Notes: generated by a model not told the origin, from the sequence alone. DNA of 64,000 nucleotides from Sepioteuthis lessoniana (GCA_963585895.1 OY757904.1:3520078-3584077); one strand, 5' to 3'. Shown: positions 43,030-56,500, counted from the stretch's first letter. Numbers and translations are program-made.

Positions 43030-44150
43030 GGTATCGGGCAAATTTCCATATAAATATTTTAATATATATTTTTCATTTCTAAGCACAAATTACCATATAA
43101 ACTGTTTGTCGAGGTGGGTCTTTTAATTATCTTCCAATTTATAACAGGTGTTGATCCTAGTTCTATTAGATCCCAATAATACCTTGATAGGGAAGTTTGA
43201 TTTCTTAATGTTGAATTTCTAAAGGATTGTTGGTGGTTGTAATATCTAAATTTCCAATTTAAGCTTGTCATACTTTTGAATGCCTTATCATTAGTATCAT
43301 TCACTTTAGCTGAAATGTTGGATTGATATACAATATTATCAAAGTTACATTTGTTTTCTTGTGGGCATTCATTTTTTATTTTCCAATTACATGAATGTTT
43401 TAAGTTGTCATTGTTATTCCAGTCCAGTTTATTCATTAATCTTTTGTAGTGATTGTCAGTTATTTTAGATATAGTGTTAGTACAAGAATAACAAATTTTT
43501 ACATTATTCTTATTAATTATTTTTCCTAGGGGTTATCGTCTTTAAAATGTTTGCTTATTAAACCAAGAAAATATTTGCCTATATTAATATTAGAGAGTTT
43601 GCAAAAAGTGTGTGTGTGTGTGGGTTAAACCAGATAATATTTCCATGTCTATTTTCATCAATATTTTAACTTACTTTATATCCATATTTATATTATTATT
43701 ATTACTATTATTAAATACGTTTTTATAAGATGATATCAGTTAATTCTAATATTAATCGCATTAGGAATTTGTTTAACGATGGATACAGAGTGATTAGAAC
43801 TAACATTAATATCTATTGGTATAGCACTTGACTTACTAAATAGTTTAAGAATTGTTATTTAAATTGAGTGTTACATTTTTAAAAAAATTACTATTTTCAA
43901 GTTAGAAGTAATCTCTATCTTTAAACCCGAATGTAATGCCTTAATGAATTTCTTGTATATTTTTGATGTTAGGGGCCCATGCCTATTAGGGATAGAAAAT
44001 AATCCATCAATTCTATAAATTCCGACGTTCTTCAAATTCAAAAATCTACCTTGGGTGTCTAAGATGTAAATTCCAACTAAGTCTGCAAATTGCAAACTTA
44101 GAAGGAATATACATTGTGACGTCAAAATGATCAGTTTTTTCTTTCCCAAG
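43030..44150 (-). pseudogene. Penelope-like element: RT end, linker and GIY-YIG endonuclease remnant
   Basis: The minus-strand frame 43871-44149 carries the RT end 'DLVGIYIL' and 'VGIYRIDGLF', where Penelope-like elements have YRDDGL, so one catalytic Asp is Ile. 'KIEITSNLKIVIFL' follows. Broken frames continue with 'LFSKSSAIPIDINVSSNHSV' and 'IVKQIPNAINIRIN', then 'NVKICYSCTNTISKI' near 43480. The frame 43059-43436 has Cys residues at codons 16, 24 and 30, 'NIVYQ' (GIY side) at 34-38, and 'RYYNHQQSF' at 64-72. The YIG side is lost. The element is 5'-truncated. Penelope-like proteins pair a telomerase-related RT with this nuclease. Confidence 0.9.
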
Positions 44151-44159
44151 TTGTATTAT

Positions 44160-44395
44160 TATAAAATAGTATTTGTTTTTTAAGATTAAAATAATTCTTT
44201 AATTAGAATTATTTTCAAATATATTTTATCATATTTTTTATTATATCAATTATTATTTTTCATTTATAAAATGTTTGCACAAATCCTATAAAAACAAAAC
44301 AAAAAAACCTCCCACAGTTACTCCTAATTCAAATACTACAGAAAATGAAAAAAAAAAAAAACTAATTCTGGAAAAGTAAATAGTGGTAAGTCTTG
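44160..44395 (-). repeat. Pseudo-LTR-like repeat beside the Penelope-like element, copy 2
   Basis: Counterpart of 42050-42285, placed directly at the 5' truncation of the Penelope-like ORF. It looks like the 3' end of a second, otherwise missing copy arranged head-to-tail. Confidence 0.75.
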
Positions 44396-44494
44396 ACACA
44401 GATTCATATGAGTCAGGTCTGCTCGAATTCAACACGTCTCTTTTCAATAAAAGAGAGTTGTAAGTTTTATCCTATTTTTTATCATCTTACTATT

Positions 44495-44534
<40 letters not shown>

Positions 44535-44789
44535 CATCCACAAACAGACTGTTTCGTTATGGTTCAGTGTGGCTCAACACGCGAGATCCTTCAAGCTGGA
44601 GTCGAAACCCGACTGACGTAAAGTCAGTCGGATACTTTACCCCTCAGATATCGTAATCACAGCATAAGCGAAGGAGTTTATATACACTTATCGGGTATCG
44701 GAGTGCTCAGTTCATATGAAGAGCTTTGCATTTACACGCATGTGACAAACGCCAATTCCCCACTCGAGTGCTCAACCCACGGGGTAGCA

Positions 44790-44838
<49 letters not shown>

Positions 44839-44840
44839 AG
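44396..44840. other. Unique-looking block between two (TA)n runs
   Basis: (TA)n runs at 44497-44532 and 44792-44837 bracket about 260 bp of less AT-rich sequence. That block contains a perfect hairpin: CGACTGAC, 5-nt loop, GTCAGTCG (44610-44630). No coding content. Confidence 0.6.
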
Positions 44841-46905
44841 GAGGATGAAGTGATACTTTTCTTGTATATCAATACAAAGGCCAACCAGGTACGCTCTGAT
44901 TCCGAAGTTTCAGATTGTGACAGTTTTGTAGACTTATTACTGGCTTCTGACAGGTTACCTTGTCAATGCTTTTTATGCACTAGTCGTGTTCTTAAAGATC
45001 GAAAGAACGAGAATTGACACAATTTGGTCGGAGCTTCTCTGGACAGGTCGGGAGATTAGTAGTAATAGTTGATGGAAACTCCAAGAACAAGACCACTTTC
45101 CGTTAACAAGAACACAATTTTTTATATTGCAATATGATTATGCAGCCATATACAACAAGAAAAAGGCTCAATACACTAGGTAAGAGAAAAAAGACAGTTT
45201 GGCTGTCATTTTTGTTTTATGCTTATTAGTATGATCTTTTTCTTCGGAAAAGGTGTTCTTGGTGCCTTCTGTAGAACTTTGGAGGTCTAGAACTTTGTTA
45301 CTTCTTTCGTCGAAACTTTTTTCAAATGGTAATGTCTTCCAGCAGCTGCAATTCTTCCATTGGTAGTTTTGGAATGTTATCTTCTTCCCAAAGTCCATAT
45401 CTTATGTATAGCTGCAGATCTACACAACTCTGATTGGCCTGTTAATTATAGATCATTTTTAAAGCATTCTCATTGGCCAGCAAATGAGGACTTAGTTACA
45501 GTTCACATAGATCGAAGAGAGAAGCAGCCTCTCCCTCACCAAAAAGAACGAAAAACAAAACAAAAAAAAGCACCCCCTAAACTTGATCCCTTTTTGATTT
45601 GGAGGTGTGTTTTCGTATCATATATATTGAGTTGGAGGAACAATCCCCCCTGAACCCTTTTGATCGGCTCGACCCCTGACCTTTTCAGTTTCAGCAAAAG
45701 GTTATGTAAGTGCACTGATTTTCCACATCGCAGGTTCCAAAAGAAGTTTTGCATTGCAATTTTTGACAGCTTTAGATAAATTTATCAACTTAAAAGCTCC
45801 AGTGACCTTTTGCAAGTTCAGAAGATTAACCTCATCCAAAACTTAGATTTAATATGACTTCTGATTTACAAAAAAAAAAAAAAAAAATAGATAGAGAGAT
45901 AAAAGATAAAATAAGATAAAACAAAAAAAAACATTTTTCTTTTTTGTCAATAATTTTTAAACGCCACTGGAGATCCTCTTTATGCTATCATTTGATCCTA
46001 GGCAAAGCGTACAGTTTCTACGCATAGATCCTAAGCTCAAGTGCCAATTTGTTAAGTAATAAAACCGTCATTTGATAAGAACTATACTCGTTAAAAAATG
46101 AGAGAAGGAATTTTATATGAAAGCAAATAAAAATACTTGGAGCAAAAGAGATAATAATTTATTTTTAGTTGATTTGTATTAACAAGACTAAAAGATTTTC
46201 ATATTTTCTTCAGCCTTCCGCACCTGCTTATCGTCAATTTTTCTATGACTTCTAATTTGAATTTCCTTCGATTTTCACGATTTATTCTGTTTCTTTCTTC
46301 GCTTATATCAACGGAATATCTTGCAGTGAAGTTTATACTCTCTGAATTTGTTCATTGGACTGCAAAGAAAACAACAGGCAAATGGCGGCAACGAGTTAAC
46401 AGCATAAAGAAAAAAAAAAACTAAACATTTAAATTACAAATAATAGAAAGTTCACCAGTTTGGTGCCAGGAAATGATTCACGCATCAGCAACTAAGGGAA
46501 ACAACATCCGGTGGATTTGATCGCTCACGGGTATTTTGTTCTCTTGCTATTAAATGGTAAACATGTTTGATAAAAAATGCTGCGTTGAATAAATTATGGT
46601 TGATCTTTTCTTTTTCAAGACAACATTTTTTTAACGTAAAAATATTCTCTGATGATGGAATGTTTTAAGCCAGTCTTTTTTTGGTATTTTTGATTTTCTT
46701 TTTAAGGAAGATTTCTTTTTGAAGTATCATAATTAAATGTATTTCATTTACTTCTATCATATTATTGATTTATAAATGTTATAAAATTATACACGGAAAA
46801 CATTTTATAAATACCGAGAGAAATGTTAATTTGAGTTTGAAAATAGGTTGGTTAACTTCTTAAATTCAGTGAATGACCGACTTTTTTATAGAAACAACTT
46901 TTAAA
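44841..46905. other. Unassigned AT-rich sequence
   Basis: Only short open frames without recognisable domains. A-runs lie at 45872-45886 and 46411-46421. No element recognised. Confidence 0.45.
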
Positions 46906-47085
46906 ACTTCAGTTTGATCAATTTAAATGTCGGGAAATCTTAAATATCTCATTCACTTTTATTCATACGAGGATAAGAACATCCATGATAAGTTTGATCA
47001 ATTTATATATCTGCAAAATCTCACGTTCACTTTTATTCATACGAAGATAGTAACATACATGTTAAGTTTAATCGACTAAAAATAC
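46906..47085. repeat. Two-copy tandem repeat, about 80 bp
   Basis: 'agtttgatcaattta' followed by 'ttcacttttattcatacga' and 'gataNNaacat' occurs twice in succession (from about 46911 and 46990), with a partial third start at 47063. Confidence 0.75.
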
Positions 47086-48110
47086 CAAATAACTAGCATT
47101 TACTCATTGCATTAGGCTGTTGATGGAGCTTGGAATACACTGACTGAATCTCCCTGCAGAAGGATAAGACCTCGTCGAAAAAGGGGTGGGGTCCTGAGTA
47201 TGATGGGGTCTCCAGTTTTGGAGCTCGTGGGAGTTGGGAGTACTTGTTTATGGTCATTACTCATAGGTTTACGATGACATAGGATGGTAGTAAATGTTAG
47301 GGTCCTATTTATGGGTCAAATAAATCTTGAATAGGAATATTTCATATTATACAAAAAATCTAAATAGAAACTCACAATATTCGTAATTTCCGAATCTCTT
47401 AGCATAAAACAATCTCAGTCAACCCATCCTTCATTTTGAAATGAACGCTTTTTTTCGGCCCCATCATCATATTACCCGATGGCTATTTTGAGATATTGAC
47501 CAGTAGAAAAAAAGAACAGAATAAACTTCGAGCGCATTTAATAAATGTTCGCTTGAGGCACTAAAAGAATATTGATTGGCACTGGTACGTGTTGTGTATT
47601 TTACGTCGTAGGTTTTTAAAAGAGAAGCTTGCAACTTCTTAACTGTTATCCGATGCTCTTCTGACCCAGGAATAATGGCAAATGGAATCGCAAGAACTCG
47701 CGTTAAAATTACGTGCATAAATATGAGGATGAAAGATTTTTTCCGGAGACAATTTTAACATATAAAAAATGAAAATAATTCTTAACTGAGGATTTTTAAT
47801 TAATTAAGGATATACTGATAGAAAATAGGAGTTCTTGAGAGAATTTACATAAACATTATTAGATTTTTTTAGACGAAGCTAAATTAAACATTATCATTTT
47901 TATTAGTATTTTTGATTTTCAGATTTTAATTTCATTGCACAGATTAAGACCATCGTTCAACGGCAACAAACAATGTTGATTGATTACCAAAATTAAGATC
48001 ATATCAAACTGACTGAAGTTATTTTGATATCTATACATTAGGGAATCCTATAGATTTTACTATTATATTTACATTTATTTTGTAGTTTCTTAGGTTTTTC
48101 GCATTCAGAT
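47086..48110. other. Unassigned sequence
   Basis: No gene or element recognised. 47130-47290 is GC-richer than its surroundings and could be an old repeat. Confidence 0.4.
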
Positions 48111-48136
48111 AAATAACATCAGGTATTCATATCTAA

Positions 48137-48400
48137 CGGGCTCACTGGCCTAGTGGGTAGAGTGTTCTCCAATGGTCGGGGAGACCTGGGTTCAATCCCA
48201 GATCGCGTCATACCAAAGACTTTAAAAATGGTACTTGATACCTCCTTGTTTAACACCCAGCAATACAAGGTAAGGATCAAGGGTAAAATGGAGCAATCCA
48301 GTGAAAGGAGTAGCGCCCTACCCTACACCTCGGTGTAGTAGCTATTGAAAAGGAAACCTTCCGGTCGCCCTCGACTATGGTCGCCAACTTTACTGACTTT
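48137..48400 (+). mobile_element. tRNA-headed SINE of a different type inside the 74-bp array
   Basis: The head has a perfect A-box TGGCCTAGTGG (about 48146) and B-box GGTTCAATCCC (about 48190) within a plausible tRNA-like fold. A roughly 190-bp body follows that is unlike the other SINEs here ('ggagcaatccagtgaaagga', 'cctacacctcggtgtagtag'). Flanks TATTCATATCTAA (48124-48136) and TATTCATGTCTAA (48401-48413) form a 13-bp duplication with one mismatch. The array resumes directly afterwards. Confidence 0.92.
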
Positions 48401-49768
48401 TATTCATGTCTAATATAAAGAATATACCATCAATTTGATCCATACAAACAATGAAGTGTTATATGACATCAGGTATTTCTATAAAAAATTCCTATAAAGA
48501 TAAATTATTTGTAATCTATTTGACACATGTAAAGAATGCAAAGTTAGTTGATCTCAGCTATTCTATCAAATATAAAAAATTATAATCTATTTACCCATGA
48601 AAGCAATGAAATGTTATAAGACATGAGGTTTCCTATTTAATATAAGTTATTTGCAAACAATTTGACCCATAAAAATAATGCAAAGTTATTTGAAATCAAG
48701 TATTTCTATCTAATGTTAGTGATTTGCCATCTATTTGACCCGTAAAAACATTGCAAAGTTATCTGAAAACAGGTTTTCCTATGCACTATAAATAATTTGA
48801 AAACTATTTTACATTTAAAATCAATGCAGAATTATATTTTATTAGGTATTCCAATCAAATATGAATAATTTGCCATCGATTCAACCCATAAAACTATGCA
48901 ATATCATACAAGATCAGGTATTCTTATCTAATATGAATAATTTGCAATCTATTTGACCAATGAGAAATGCAAAGTTATATGACATCAGGTATTCCTATCT
49001 AATAGGAATAATTAATTATCTATTCGACAAATAAAACAATGCAAAATGTTATGATATCAAGTTTTCCTATCTAATATAATTTTCAATTTATTTGACCAAT
49101 AAAAATAATGCAAATTATTTTACCTTAGGTATTCCAATCAATTATAAATAATTTCCAATGTATTTGAACCATAAAACAATGCAAAATGTTTTATGACATC
49201 TAGTATTATGATCAAACAAAAATAATTTGCAATAGTTTGACCGATAAAACAATGTAGACTTATATAAAATCAGGTATTCCCCTTTGATAAAAATAATTTG
49301 CCATATGTTCGACCCGTAAAAACAATGAACAGTTATATGACATCAGATTTTCCTATCTAATACAAATGATTTACAATCTATTTGAACCATAAAAACAATT
49401 CAAACTTATATGACACAAGGGATTCCTATCCAATACAAATAATATATAAAATACTTAGATAAAATAAATATAGAGTTATATACACAAGGTATTCCAACCT
49501 AATATAAATAATTTGCAATTTTTTTGTCCCATAAAAACAATCGAGAGTTATATGACATTAGGTTTTCCTAACTAATAAAAGTAATTTGGTATTTGACAAA
49601 TAAATAATGCAGAATATTATGACATCAGTTATCTCTGTCTTATATGAATGATTCACAAAGTATTTGCCATATGAAAACAATGCAGGGTTTGATGACATTA
49701 GATATTCCTATATATAATAAATAATTCGCAATCTATTTGACCTATAAAAACAATGAAGTGTTATATGT

Positions 49769-50038
49769 TGTTGGGTATCACCTACCTTTTCAGCATAATG
49801 TGTTGTTCCATCTGCCATATGTGGTAGTAGCGGAGATCAGTCTGAGGATAAGCCTACGAGTCAGACCAGAAGAGCCGTTCCTATTGTTGAAGTATATCAT
49901 TACTCTATCACTAATCCTATGTTCTTATTACTAACAGTCTCTCTCTTGTAAATACTCTTTCCTGTAAATATTTTTCCTCACATATCGTGGTTTGTCTTAT
50001 TATTACTACTACTTGTGTTCACTAACCAGAACTCAACA
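49769..50038. mobile_element. Solo LTR in the 74-bp array
   Basis: 270 bp beginning TGTTGGGTATC and ending CTCAACA, so the outer five bases are inverted (TGTTG...CAACA). It is flanked by a perfect 5-bp duplication TATGT (49764-49768 and 50039-50043). No internal coding region, as expected after LTR-LTR recombination. The termini are of the Ty1/copia style; assignment is tentative and the orientation is not fixed. Confidence 0.88.
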
Positions 50039-51085
50039 TATGTTATTATGTTTCCTATCTAATATAAATAATTTGCAATCTATTTGACGCATAAAAATAA
50101 TGCAGTGTTATATGAAATCGGATATTCTCATTTAATATGAATAATTTGCAGTCTAATTAACTTCAGGTTTAGTCATCTAATATGAACAATTTTCAATTTA
50201 GTTGATCGATAAAAACAATGTTGAGTTAAATAACATCAGGTATTCTTATCTAATATGAAAAAAAATTGCCATCTATTTGACCCATAAAAACAATGTAGAA
50301 TTATATAAAGTCAGGGTTCCTATCTAATATGAATAATTTGCTAACTAATTCACCAATAAAATTAATGCAAAATTATATGACAACATGTATAACTATCTAA
50401 TTTAAATAATTTGCAATTTATTTGATCCAAAAAATAAATGCAGAGATATATGACATAAAATATTCTAAAGTAATATAAATGATTTTCCCAATCTATTTAT
50501 CCTATAAAAACCATACAGAACTATATGTGATCAGATATTTATCCTATAAAAACCATACAGAACTATATGTGATCAGATATTTCTTTTCTAATATAAATAA
50601 TTTGCAATGTATTTTACCCGTGAGTGCTCTGCTGAATCATATGACATCAGGCATTCCTATCAAACGTAAATAATTTTCCATCTATTTGATCAATAGAGAC
50701 CATTCTGAATTAAACGACATTGGGTATTTCTATCTTTTATAAATAATTTGCAATATGTTTGTCCAATAAAAACAATGTATATTTATATCATATCAGGGTT
50801 CCACTCTAAAATAGATAATTTGCAATCAATTTGACTGATAAAAGTAACGTATTTCTATCTAACATAAATAATTTACAAGCAATTTGACCCATAAAAACAA
50901 TGCTGAATTATATGGCATTAGATATTTTTATCTAATGTAAATAATGAGCAATCTACTTAGCCGATAAATAAAGCAGAATTATCACGTATTCCTAAAACAA
51001 ATAATTCGTTGTTATCCCGATGTAATATGAATAATTTTCAACCTATTTGACCCATAAAAACAATGCAAAATTATAGATAATATAG

Positions 51086-51753
51086 GAACTCCTGGTTAGA
51101 CCTACTCTCTTTTTGTTTCAAAAACGCCTTTTTTCCGTAACCGCTGTTTTATTGTTTAAGCTATAATAGCATTTCTCCAAGCAGTATATCAATTCTCTCC
51201 ATATAAACTATTTTATAAAATCCCTTATAATTTCATGCCATGTTCTTTGTTCACTAGTACTAATGGTTGTAGAAAGATAAACTTCTTTTTTGTTACAGAC
51301 GATCAATTGCAGGGTGAGGATTCCGGTAAGAGAGATAGATTTTGTTGTGTGGCCATTACCTTATTTAGATAAGGCTTAGACTTGAACATTTGGCATTGCT
51401 GACATAAATTGAGCAAAAAAAATTATCAGGATTCGTTGACATTCAGTGTAAGGAAATCTGTATCCATGTTGAAGAAAGGATGGTTGCTTCTTCGATTGTG
51501 GCGTGATCATCTGAATGAAAGACAGAAACTGAGCCTAACGGATCTTTTCAAAAAGTTTTAAAAGTTTAAATACTTGTATTCCACAATCTTGAATTTTTGT
51601 GCAGATAGCATTATTTTGTTCAGAGTAATTTCTCTAACTGTATTTAAGATCTATCCCCTTTTCTTTACTCTTTCCTTCGATCCCTCCAAGACCAAGTGAC
51701 TTCAAACTCCCTTGCAGCATTTTGACTGGTTCTCTTTATTCAACCAAAACTCT

Positions 51754-51812
<59 letters not shown>

Positions 51813-52260
51813 ATGACTTTTATTGATCTCTTGCTCGTCATTAGACATGTTCATATTTTCAACTTTCTAATGTCAATATATCTTCTCCGATCTGTTTTGC
51901 AGACAGTTAATGTAATGAGGAACCTAATGCCATTTACGTTTAAACATCTGCTATCACATTTGGAATAAAAGAGCCCCAAGATTTGAAGAACATGTGTCGC
52001 CAACGTCGAGTCAAAATAAGGAGTAAGACTTTATGGTTATATTTTATGTTTTGCGAGTCGTAAAAATCATGAATCTCTATCAATGAGAACAGCTGTCACA
52101 AAAAAGACAAAAGGGATGAGAACTGGATGGTCGTTGATGTTCTTAAAAGAGATCCCTGTTAATGTTGTTTACTGATGGCCACATAATGACAGTTCCGGTA
52201 GTTGCGATAAAAACTACTTTAATTTAAGATGAAAGAAATACTTGTCAATAAATGATAATG
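51086..52260. other. Unassigned sequence with a tetranucleotide run
   Basis: A (TATC)n run lies at 51755-51810. Nothing else recognised. Confidence 0.5.
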
Positions 52261-52264
52261 GTTG

Positions 52265-52730
<466 letters not shown>

Positions 52731-54585
52731 TTACGTTTACCGTGATGAGAGTGAACTAAATTCTTTATTGAGTATGAACGGGAGAAGACATTTAATTGTA
52801 TGCGTATTCATAAATATAACTATCGCAATATATCATAACACGTTTATATTTGCAAGATTATTTTGTTTGATTCTATTACGTTTCAAATAATGTTAGGAAT
52901 GGTAAAATTAGGCTAGTATAAAATTAAATTTATATGTATCTCATTCTTATTGCTGTCGAAATGATTTGGTGAAGCATAAATAGTGAGTGACCCTAGTTAA
53001 CCCTAGTGAACTTAAGTGTGAAACTTAATTGACTCGTTACATGTGCTGCTAACAACTTGTGTTAGGACTCTTTTATCTTTCGTTTTTCAAAAATCTTCTC
53101 CAAATGATTAAGATGCTCTTTTATTATGTTATATAACTTTACTTTCAACATTACATTTGTTGCCAATTTATAGTTTTATGTCGGGGGTTGCTACATTCAT
53201 CTCGTCTTTAAATGGACACATTTTCTACTTTTTCTCATTCGATCATTAATAATATTCGCTAAATCGATTTTTTCCAGTACTATTTCTTTCCCTCACAATC
53301 TTTACGAATTTATGAGTGTATACGTTTAGGAATGTAAAGTGAAGTGTCAAAAATTCGTGACAGTAGAACAATGAACTTTAGATGACTGATGCGAGGAAAA
53401 GTATGTTAAAAATGTTGTATAAGTGTAGAAGTGTTGCTGTGGAAGTGTAGCTGTGGTAGTGTAGCTGTGGTAGTCATGGAGTGTGTAGAGAATATTCGAA
53501 GTGGCAAGAAAGTTTTTATTCGAGCAACAATAGTAAGATTGTACCTAGAAGATGTAAATTCTGAAAAGAGATCAATGATACGCCCAAAAGTAGGGTGCTT
53601 AAAGTTGATGCAGAACGGGACCTCTAAGAATGGTCGTGTCACTATAGGTTCTTCTGTCACTGAGCTCATATATTTAAGTGCAATAATGCATATAAGTGAA
53701 AGCATGTCAATATGAGAGTATTTATGCATATAAGCATAGCATATATTTATGTATATGGATGAGGGTATGAGTGTATCTGCACGGGTGTGTGTTGGCAAAA
53801 GTAGCATGGATGTAAGCATGTATACAGATGTGTATGTAAAGTAGTATCAAATGGATAGCTAAACAAGTTAGAAAGGTTATCAAATTTTATAAGATAGGAA
53901 GAGAAAGATTTCCCAATGATGATGATAATGAAAAGTTTAGATTTTTAAATTTATATAAACAAAAGTTTTCGGAGCTATTATGCTCAGAAGTCAGTTAATA
54001 AGGGTATAATCTTTTAAAAAGTACTTTAATTCTGGGATGTCCACGCGATAGGTTGGTTCTTTTACGAAAGCAAGAGTATGTATATTTAAGGCCGCAATTA
54101 TGAAATTGGCAGATATGTGGCAACCCAATCAATGACGGTTGGATTTGTCTATCGTGTATTGAGGTTGATCATAAAAAAAAAACATAGACACCAGAGTTAG
54201 CCGCTGGCTGTTATATATAATGGGGTAGACTGACCAAGTCGATATCACGTTAGCGAGGGAACAGCGCCCTAGTCCATATTACAAATTGTCCTTAAGTGCC
54301 TCCTTTCAACGGAATAAACTCGAAGACTAAATAAAGAAATGGCATGTGTATTCTCAGAATTCATATTTGTTTCTTATGATTTTCTTTGTGGAACTGATTC
54401 ATGGCTTTTACGGTTTCGACCAAAACTGACAACCAACTAATCTTTACTTAACAGCAAAACAACGTGAGTTGACTTATTTAGTAAGGTAGACTGGACAAAG
54501 AACAACGAAAACTACCACAAGTAATCATCCAATGAAATGGAACATTGATTTCTCATCCAAATTCAATTCTGATTATAATACTATC
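52731..54585. other. Unassigned sequence; small 14-bp repeat
   Basis: A short repeat 'agtgtagctgtggt' occurs about three times at 53430-53475. It precedes a 95-codon plus-strand open frame (53431-53715) with no recognisable domain, which I do not call a gene. No element recognised. Confidence 0.45.
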
Positions 54586-54589
54586 GATT

Positions 54590-54830
54590 GGTCCGGCACT
54601 AATTATAACACTATCGTTTGATCCGGTACCAAATGTGAAACTGTGTTCTGTTGACGTCGGTTACCATTTGTAACAATATCTTGCCACGGCACCCCTGTAA
54701 CAATATCTCGGTCTCCGATAACCAACGCCGGTACCAACATCAAAGCATATATTGTTGAGCACGACATTTGCGGTACCAAATGTAATAATAATAATTATTC
54801 TTATCCTTGTAACGGCACCAAATGCATTTC
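54590..54830 (-). repeat. Row of primer-site-like motifs
   Basis: On the minus strand, variants of 'tttggtgccg' or 'tttggtaccg' recur seven times in about 230 bp. The plus-strand cores are near 54592, 54620, 54654, 54684, 54727, 54769 and 54811. Several are accompanied by 'gatattgttaca' or 'gatagtgttataat'. This looks like a diverged tandem repeat whose unit contains a retroelement-type primer site. Confidence 0.6.
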
Positions 54831-56500
54831 CAGATAGTTTGTTTATCAATCACATCTGTGCCCACGCTGTGGTTGAAAGATCCACGGATAGAGAATGACA
54901 CAATCAATCTGTAACTTCTGACTATCAAGGTTGTCCGTCAGAACAAATTTGCTTGGGTGTTGGCAAATCAAAGACAAGAACTCTCCGTCAACAATTAACA
55001 TATTGTTCGATGTTGAGAATGCTCACAGTAGGATGAGAGAAAGATAAAATCTATAAAAGTCAATGAACAGACACAAAGAGCCATCCCCCACTCGACCGAA
55101 CTCTCTGAACGCCAACTTCTAACTTCTGACTACTGACCAACTGACAAAATTTGCTAATCTTTATTTAGCTAAATTCAGAATATCGTTTGGGTGATGTCAT
55201 CTTGATAAGTTATTGCGTCATCTCACACGTGTCCCCAAATGTTTGCCATGTTTTCATTTCCCCAATCAAACCTGTGACAAGACATGAATCTATTTTATTC
55301 ACATTTGGTCTTCCTGTGTAGAAGGTGTACTAGCTTGAACTTTCCAATTTGACTTACATTTCCGCTCAAAGATTTCAGCTACTTAACAGCTAACTGAAAT
55401 ACTCATGGCCTAACCACACCAGATAATAAAATAATCAACCATCACAGCAACTAGATCATATGATGAGAGTTAATCCATCAGTCAGTAGGCTGCATTTCAT
55501 GGGTTTCTTAGTCGATGACTAACATAAATATCATTCTTGGTACGGTATCGATTGTTGCCTCCGTACCAAATAGACGTCTATAAGACCATATCTACGCATA
55601 GCCATTTCTAAAACCCCGTGCGAACGTATAAATGGCTGTATCGCCACGTCTTAAGAAGTAGACAGACCCTGTTGTAATCTCACTGTGGGAAAAGTTGACG
55701 AACACACAAAACTCTGTCTTAGTTCACTCGTACAAACATTTATTCACCACTGCACTTTTAAGGCAGCCGCCCGGAGAAAGAAAGAGAATATGAAAGCTGA
55801 GTCAATCGCGTTAGTTAGACAAATAGCATGTCATGAGGAGAGGATGTGAGGAGAGACACTGGCCTTGAATTTTCTTTCCGGGTTTCAGTGGTAGTTCTAA
55901 CGTGTTTGTCACTGGTTTCGTCTTCACAAGTTCGCGTCTGGTGTGAGAGCGCTTTTTGGAGCGCATTCCGAAATTGGGGCCGCAACTTTTCACTATCTTC
56001 ACGTTGTCCTGGCTTGTGTTCACTCGCGTCTTTACCTCCTTGCACCCGGCTGCTAACACACATTCCAACTCAAGTCGTCGCCTTACTTTTGCCTGGTGTC
56101 GACGGAGGAACATCCGTTTTTGCTAATTCCACACTTGCGCTGAAGATTTTGGACCACCGTTATTTTCTAGTCATTTTTAATCACCCGTGACTAGCTGACC
56201 TACAACTAGTGCTTAAGCCTGAGCCACAAAGAGGGCAGTTGGCCGTTTCCGTAGACTCAATGTCTGCTTTTTCATCTTCTTTTTTCTTCTTCCCTCCCTC
56301 CTTCCACAGAAATTGGCCTCTCGTTCTCTTTATGACTTGGACTTGATATTACCTCACAGTGAGTCAGAGAACATGACCATTAGATTGTAGAAGTATAGCA
56401 TGCTGTTACCTTCCCAGAAGAATTATATTTGGGGCAGACGACCGTGTTCGAGATTGTAAAAGATAGTATGGGGCTCGAGATGTTGCTTGTCATTAGGGTG
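54831..56500. other. Possible minus-strand LTR-like region, otherwise unassigned
   Basis: If the motif at 54811 is a primer site, an LTR would end at about 54832 on the minus strand, and sequence to 55300 or beyond would be LTR. I cannot find a second copy or a clean start. Overlapping open frames at 55811-56113 are not recognisable. Confidence 0.3.

Larger units (their letters stand above)
48111..51085. repeat. Tandem array of about 74-bp units with two nested insertions
   Basis: The diverged unit reads 'atatgacatcaggtattcct', 'atctaatataaataatttgc', 'aatctatttgacccataaaa', 'acaatgcaaagtt'. Roughly 33 units remain after subtracting a SINE (48137-48400) and a solo LTR (49769-50038). A 42-bp stretch is freshly duplicated at about 50490-50580. 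Unrelated to the 81-bp array. Confidence 0.93.

Noticed and set aside
53431-53715. 94-codon plus-strand open frame
   Set aside because: Starts in a small repeat, has no recognisable domain, and overlaps an equally long minus-strand frame.
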